Origin: Lachnospiraceae bacterium
GTDB taxonomy: Bacteria; Bacillota; Clostridia; Lachnospirales; Lachnospiraceae
NCBI GenBank assembly: GCA_022798035.1
Contig: JAAWLS010000068.1
Location: forward strand, 1 to 9,243
Length of the DNA: 9,243 bases
Direction of reading: 5' to 3'
Below, in pieces: positions 5,697 to 9,243 of this stretch. The notes beneath the pieces were generated by a model that saw only the letters and a program-made list of their open reading frames with translations, ran no database searches and had not been told where the DNA came from. Numbering within the stretch: the stretch's first letter is position 1; each line of letters starts with the position of its first letter. The translations under genes were made by a program, and so were the position numbers.

Positions 5697-7370
5697 ATGA
5701 AATTTTTGAAGTTGCATTTGGCAGAAGCTGCGGTTGCAGTTTTGTTTGTAATAGTGGCAGCTTTCTTCTTTCAGAAACATGGGGAAGGGACAGCAGACGA
5801 TGGAAATATTACATACAACGAGAACTGGTTCTGCATTACAGATGACGAAATTAAAATGTACCCCAAACTGCCTGAGCGAATTCAAATACCAGACGGTCAC
5901 AAGGAGGAAGTTATTCTCAGCAAACAATTAGAACAAAATATTGTTTCTGTTAATTCCGTAGGTTTTTATACGTCCCATCAGGAGGTTACAGCTTTTGTAG
6001 ACGGAAAGCGGATTTATGAAAAGAAGGCTGCCGTCTATGAGAAAAGCAAAACACCGGGAAATTGTTGGAATTTTATACAAATATTAGAAGAGTATGAAGG
6101 AAAAGTTCTGGAAATACATCTGAAGAATTGCTATGATTACGGTAATGTGAAAATACCGGAAATTTTCTATGGTCCCCAGTCCACGGTGGTGGTGCAGCAG
6201 CTGAATGCAAAAGTACTGCCTCTTCTGGTTGGAATCAGTATGCTGATAGTGGGATTGATGCTTGTAATCAGCTGGTGCACCATCGGAAAAAAGATGCATT
6301 TTCACGAGGGAATTCAGTGGCTTGGACTATTTACGATACATTTTGCAGTGTGGTCTACCATGGAGACTCAGGTTCCAGCGCTCATGGTGGGAAGGGAACT
6401 GCTCTGCAGCCGAATTACATTTATGAGCCTGCAGTTGATGATACTGCCCATTGTGTGTTTTATTCGCGTAGTATATCAGGTAAAAGGCAGCAAAGTCTGG
6501 CAGCTTTTTGCATGGCTGGGTATTTTGGATTTTATGGTTACTTTTGTTCTGCAGTTTTTTGGCTGGGCAGATTACCGGGAGACGATATGGATGACCCACT
6601 TGCTGGGAACTGCCGTTATACTGGCAGCGCTGATTCACGGATGTAAGATTCTGATTGAACGGCGGAAACAGATTTTTCGCAGCAAGCGCAAAGTATGGAT
6701 GAATATCGGAGGCATTTGTGTGGTAGGTGCATGTATGCTGATGGATGCTTTGAATTATTATTATCGTTTTTATGAGGATGTAGCCGCTTTTTCCAGAATC
6801 GGGTGTCTGATTTTTATTCTCATTTTGACGGTGGAGTTCTTAGAGGATTCTATGGATTTGATTGAGGTGGGCAGACAGGCAGAGACAATCAAAGAGGAAG
6901 CAGAGATGGACGGCTTGACTATGCTGAAGAACCGCAGAACCTTTGAGATGGACTTGCACCGGATTCCAGAGGAGAAGTACGGAAAGTATGCGATTGTCAT
7001 GTTTGACTTGAATAATCTGAAAAAAATGAACGATGTGCATGGTCATGGTATGGGGGATTATTACATTATCGCGGGAAGCGAGATTATTCAGGACGTATTT
7101 GGAGCGTTTGGAGAAATTTATCGAATCGGCGGAGATGAATTCTGTTTGATTTCAGAACGCATGAGCCAGCAGATTTATGAAGAAAAGGCAAAATACATGT
7201 GCGAATGGATGAACAGTCTGGAGGGAATTCAGCTGAAAGAATTAATGCAGATAGCCTCGGGATTTGCAATATTTGATAAGAATGAGGACGGAAATCTGCA
7301 GGACACTATGAGCCGGGCTGACAAGCAGATGTATCAGTGCAAAAAGAGACAGAAAGAACAGATGGCATAG
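5697..7370 (+). CDS. Membrane diguanylate cyclase with GGDEF domain
   Basis: The enzyme makes cyclic di-GMP from two GTP. The 557-residue protein has an N-terminal membrane segment (about 8-25) and an extracytoplasmic sensor-like domain (about 30-170, beta-rich, with VDGKRIYE). A block of hydrophobic helices follows (about 172-382), a layout like the 7TM-DISM sensors. A short linker helix leads to the GGDEF domain (about 403-555). Visible catalytic features are DGLTMLKNRR, MFDLNNLKKMND (metal-binding D437) and RIGGDEF with G478-F482 intact. The inhibitory RxxD site normally found just before GGDEF is missing (FGAFGEIYR), so product inhibition through that site is unlikely. The signal sensed is unknown. 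GAAAGGGG at 5683-5690 precedes the ATG by 6 bases. It lies 15 bases before the HD-GYP gene, with which it forms an operon. Confidence 0.92.
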   Translation: MKFLKLHLAEAAVAVLFVIVAAFFFQKHGEGTADDGNITYNENWFCITDDEIKMYPKLPERIQIPDGHKEEVILSKQLEQNIVSVNSVGFYTSHQEVTAFVDGKRIYEKKAAVYEKSKTPGNCWNFIQILEEYEGKVLEIHLKNCYDYGNVKIPEIFYGPQSTVVVQQLNAKVLPLLVGISMLIVGLMLVISWCTIGKKMHFHEGIQWLGLFTIHFAVWSTMETQVPALMVGRELLCSRITFMSLQLMILPIVCFIRVVYQVKGSKVWQLFAWLGILDFMVTFVLQFFGWADYRETIWMTHLLGTAVILAALIHGCKILIERRKQIFRSKRKVWMNIGGICVVGACMLMDALNYYYRFYEDVAAFSRIGCLIFILILTVEFLEDSMDLIEVGRQAETIKEEAEMDGLTMLKNRRTFEMDLHRIPEEKYGKYAIVMFDLNNLKKMNDVHGHGMGDYYIIAGSEIIQDVFGAFGEIYRIGGDEFCLISERMSQQIYEEKAKYMCEWMNSLEGIQLKELMQIASGFAIFDKNEDGNLQDTMSRADKQMYQCKKRQKEQMA

Positions 7371-7385
7371 GGAGGAGGCCGATAG

Positions 7386-8426
7386 ATGCGTTATGTACCA
7401 ATTGTGAAAGTAAAACCAGGAATGGAACTTGGTAAAAATATTTATGACGGAGAGGGAAGAATCTTATGGGAGAGAAAGCTCTGTCTAAAGAAAGATGATG
7501 TTCAGAAATTATTTTACATGGAATTTCCGGGAATTTATGTAGAAGATGAGTTTAGCGGGGGATTGAAGATTCCTCAGATGATAAGCACGGATTTAAGGCG
7601 GGAAGCGCTGCGGCTGGTGCATGATTTGTTCCGGGATGATATGCTGGCGGAAATCCAACAGGATGATATTCAGGAAGTTGCCAGAAAGATTGTAAAAGAA
7701 GTGCTTGCCCATTCAGAATACACCTATAATATGATAGACACGAAAGTGCAGGATGACTATACGTATTTCCACTCGGTGAACGTGGCAGTTCTTTCCACAA
7801 TGCTGGGAGCTGCCTGCAATCTGGATTTGGAAGGATTAAATGTGCTGGCTGCAGCGGCTCTTTTGCACGATATAGGGAAACGTTATGTGGAACCAGACGT
7901 GCTGAATGCGAAACGTGTCCTGACGGAAGAAGAGAGGATTTTAGTGGTGCAGCATCCGAAGCTGAGCTATGATTTTCTGGTGGAGCATTATGATTTTCTT
8001 CCGGAAGTGTGTGAAGGCGTGCTGGAGCATCACGAGTGGTATAACGGCTGCGGTTACCCCATGCGCAAATCCGGTTCTGACATTTCAGATTATGCCAGAA
8101 TGATTAAGATTGCGGATGTATTTGATGCGCTGACTTCCAAGCTGCCCTATCATGACCCCATTTCACCTTCCGGCGCCATTGACTATATTATGGCAAATAC
8201 AGGGGCGGAGTTTGATTCGGATTTTGTGGATATTTTTACACAGAAAATTGCGATTTATCCAGTGGGCTGCGTAGTGGCGCTTTCAGACGGCAGCAGGGCT
8301 CTTGTGGTGGAGAATGATTCGGAATTTATGCTGAGGCCCAAAGTTAAGATGGAATCAGACGGCAGGATTGTGGATTTGCGGGCGGAGGAAGCCCAGGATT
8401 TGGCAGTCTTGGATTTGTTGATATAA
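7386..8426 (+). CDS. HD-GYP cyclic di-GMP phosphodiesterase
   Basis: HD-GYP enzymes hydrolyse cyclic di-GMP to pGpG or GMP. The 346-residue protein has an N-terminal domain (about 1-60; VPIVKVKPGMELGKNIYD) typical of this group, a helical linker, the HD-GYP domain (about 120-285) and a beta-rich tail. Expected metal and active-site residues are present: HSVNVA (H129), LLHDIGK (H161, D162, K165), H190, EHHEWYNGCGYP (H215, H216 and GYP at 223-225) and IADVFDALTS (D244). It looks catalytically competent. There is no membrane segment or receiver domain, so it is probably cytoplasmic. The ribosome site AGGAGG (7373-7378) is 7 bases before the ATG. It follows the cyclase by 15 bases and probably shares its transcript, which would make the locus a self-opposing cyclic di-GMP module. 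Confidence 0.93.
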   Translation: MRYVPIVKVKPGMELGKNIYDGEGRILWERKLCLKKDDVQKLFYMEFPGIYVEDEFSGGLKIPQMISTDLRREALRLVHDLFRDDMLAEIQQDDIQEVARKIVKEVLAHSEYTYNMIDTKVQDDYTYFHSVNVAVLSTMLGAACNLDLEGLNVLAAAALLHDIGKRYVEPDVLNAKRVLTEEERILVVQHPKLSYDFLVEHYDFLPEVCEGVLEHHEWYNGCGYPMRKSGSDISDYARMIKIADVFDALTSKLPYHDPISPSGAIDYIMANTGAEFDSDFVDIFTQKIAIYPVGCVVALSDGSRALVVENDSEFMLRPKVKMESDGRIVDLRAEEAQDLAVLDLLI

Positions 8427-8467
8427 AAACAGCAGTCTAACCAGAAAATGAAGGATTCGGACTGCTG
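8425..8467 (-). terminator. Hairpin oriented as a minus-strand intrinsic terminator
   Basis: CAGCAGTC (8430-8437) pairs with GACTGCTG (8460-8467), with further inner pairing (AACC with GG-TT). On the + strand no T-run follows (CGGTCATTG). On the minus strand the stem is followed by five T, the complement of AAAAA at 8425-8429. It may still help end the HD-GYP transcript, but its form suits a minus-strand transcript. No minus-strand gene is seen. Confidence 0.45.
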
Positions 8468-8502
8468 CGGTCATTGTAGTAAGCGTATGAAACAAATGCT
8501 TT

Positions 8503-8520
8503 TGCGAAGATGGTTTCGCA
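8503..8520. repeat. Inverted repeat in the spacer before the TetR gene
   Basis: TGCGAA (8503-8508) and TTCGCA (8515-8520) form a perfect 6-bp inverted repeat around GATGGT. It could be an RNA hairpin or a protein site. GAAACAA (8489-8495) and TTGTTTC (8552-8558) form a wider inverted repeat that encloses it. Confidence 0.4.
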
Positions 8521-8538
8521 CAGATGCGCGAGGATGCA

Positions 8539-8559
8539 CGAAAGAAATATGTTGTTTCG
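8539..8559. promoter_or_regulatory. Possible operator 1 for the TetR-family regulator
   Basis: CGAAAnAA and TTnTTTCG form an imperfect inverted repeat around a short A/T centre (CGAAA at 8539-8543, TTTCG at 8555-8559). It contains AAATATGTTGT (8545-8555), which recurs at 8591-8601 inside the second candidate. Its size suits a TetR dimer. Confidence 0.35.
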
Positions 8560-8581
8560 AAGCGTATATTTAGTGCAGAAG

Positions 8582-8605
8582 ATAGACAGTAAATATGTTG
8601 TCTAT
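8582..8605. promoter_or_regulatory. Probable operator 2 for the TetR-family regulator
   Basis: ATAGACA (8582-8588) and TGTCTAT (8599-8605) form a perfect 7-bp inverted repeat with a 10-base centre. It lies 29 bases before the TetR start, where an autoregulatory site is expected. It contains the same AAATATGTTGT found in candidate 1. A clear -35/-10 pair is not visible here. Confidence 0.5.
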
Positions 8606-8621
8606 TTCTTATAGAAGTGAC

Positions 8622-8627
8622 AGGAAG
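8622..8627 (+). promoter_or_regulatory. Ribosome binding site that sets the TetR start
   Basis: AGGAAG lies 7 bases before GTG 8635. The in-frame GTG at 8617 has only an A/T-rich stretch before it, so the shorter protein is preferred. Confidence 0.55.
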
Positions 8628-8634
8628 TGAGAGT

Positions 8635-9198
8635 GTGGCGGTACAGAGAGAGACGATAGACACGCTGCTGGCAGAGAGTTTTAAGGAACTGGCATGTCAG
8701 CAGGCCATTGAAAAGATTACAATTAAAGCAATTACAGACAAGGCAGGGGTGATACGTCCTACTTTTTACAATCATTTTCAGGATAAATATGAATTGATGG
8801 AGTGGATTATCCGAGTTCAGATTTTAGAGCCGGCGAAACCTCTCATCCATGCAGGTATGATAGATGAGGCTCTGGTATTGATTTTTACATCACTGAGAGT
8901 GGAGAAAGAGTTTTACGAGAAAGCAGTCCGGCTGGAAGGTCAGAATTCCTTTGAATCCATTGCGAAAAAATGTATCGAAGAAATTTTGCTGGAGACAATT
9001 CACAGTAAAAACCATACGCGGCAGAGGAACCATCCCTGGCTGACGCCGGAACATATTGCCCAGTATTATGCCCAGTCTATGTGCTTTGTGGTGGTGAACT
9101 GGATTAAAGGCGGAATGTCAGTGGAACCTCAGGAGATTACGGATGTTTACAATTTTATGATTACCCGCTCCATGAGCCAGGTGATTGAAGATTTGTGA
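8635..9198 (+). CDS. TetR/AcrR-family regulator, DhaS-like
   Basis: This is a 187-residue DNA-binding regulator. The N-terminal helix-turn-helix (about 25-50) reads KITIKAITDKAGVIRPTFYN, followed by HFQDKYELMEWI, a strong match to the DhaS-like TetR subgroup of Firmicutes. The C-terminal half (about 60-187) is helical, as in the ligand and dimer domain of that group (YYAQSMCFVVVNWIKGGMSV). Ligand and targets are unknown. Members usually act on their own gene and a neighbour, which may lie to the right of the window. The start is GTG 8635 (see the ribosome site at 8622-8627); a GTG at 8617 would add six residues. Inverted repeats at 8539-8559 and 8582-8605 are candidate binding sites. A hairpin at the window end probably terminates it. 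Confidence 0.88.
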   Translation: MAVQRETIDTLLAESFKELACQQAIEKITIKAITDKAGVIRPTFYNHFQDKYELMEWIIRVQILEPAKPLIHAGMIDEALVLIFTSLRVEKEFYEKAVRLEGQNSFESIAKKCIEEILLETIHSKNHTRQRNHPWLTPEHIAQYYAQSMCFVVVNWIKGGMSVEPQEITDVYNFMITRSMSQVIEDL

Positions 9199-9225
9199 TG
9201 AGAACACCTCGCGCAAAAAAGTGTT

Positions 9226-9243
9226 TGGAAAGCCAGCTTTCCA
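9226..9243 (+). terminator. Hairpin at the window end, probable terminator (cut off)
   Basis: TGGAAAG (9226-9232) pairs perfectly with CTTTCCA (9237-9243) around loop CCAG, 28 bases after the TetR stop. CAAAAAAGTGT (9214-9224) lies just before it, so the stem may continue beyond the window and end in a T-run. Confidence 0.55.

Noticed and set aside
5452..5700. 82-codon + strand ORF between the deacetylase and the cyclase
   Set aside because: It runs through two strong terminators and the cyclase promoter and has no typical protein features. Its frame is better explained by the repeated element and hairpins.
8545..8579. Third copy of the repeated element (AAATATG followed by GCGTAT, as in copy A)
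   Set aside because: Only short words match; GCTAA, GAATCCTGC and the terminator are all absent. It is better read as a regulator site.

Overview
The window looks like chromosomal DNA of a spore-forming, low-to-mid G+C Clostridia, most probably a Lachnospiraceae gut anaerobe. This rests on a spoVAA-spoVAB-spoVAC cluster, strong AGGAGG-type ribosome binding sites, extended -10 promoters (TGnTAnnAT), short intrinsic terminators, and a membrane GGDEF protein plus polysaccharide deacetylase of types common in that family. Assignment below family level is not possible from this sequence. All convincing genes are on the + strand.

Region 1 (1-2179) is a sporulation operon entering from the left. 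It holds the last codons of an unidentified gene, a small acidic membrane-anchored protein joined to it by an ATGA overlap, then spoVAA, spoVAB and spoVAC, then a 62-residue small protein. SpoVA proteins move Ca-dipicolinate into the forespore. The usual next genes, spoVAD and spoVAE, are absent here.

Region 2 (2180-2438) is a non-coding stretch with two tandem intrinsic terminators, one copy of a repeated two-hairpin element and a good extended -10 promoter. It leads into a MATE-family efflux pump (2439-3812). A membrane-anchored, unusual NodB-type polysaccharide deacetylase follows (3958-5448) with its own probable promoter.

Region 3 (5449-5696) holds the deacetylase terminator, the second copy of the repeated element with a perfect terminator hairpin, and the promoter of the next operon. 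That operon pairs a membrane diguanylate cyclase with an intact GGDEF motif (5697-7370) with an HD-GYP phosphodiesterase (7386-8426), 15 bp apart. The two genes would make and break cyclic di-GMP from one transcript.

Region 4 (8427-9243) is a structured spacer of about 200 bp with several inverted repeats and an 11-bp direct repeat. It is followed by a DhaS-like TetR regulator (8635-9198) that probably binds some of them. The window ends inside a hairpin that is probably the regulator's terminator.

I see no CRISPR array, tRNA, rRNA, insertion sequence or phage gene. No wholly new system is evident. The most open items are the repeated element at 2244-2315 and 5547-5619, the structured spacer before the TetR gene, and the incomplete spoVA cluster.
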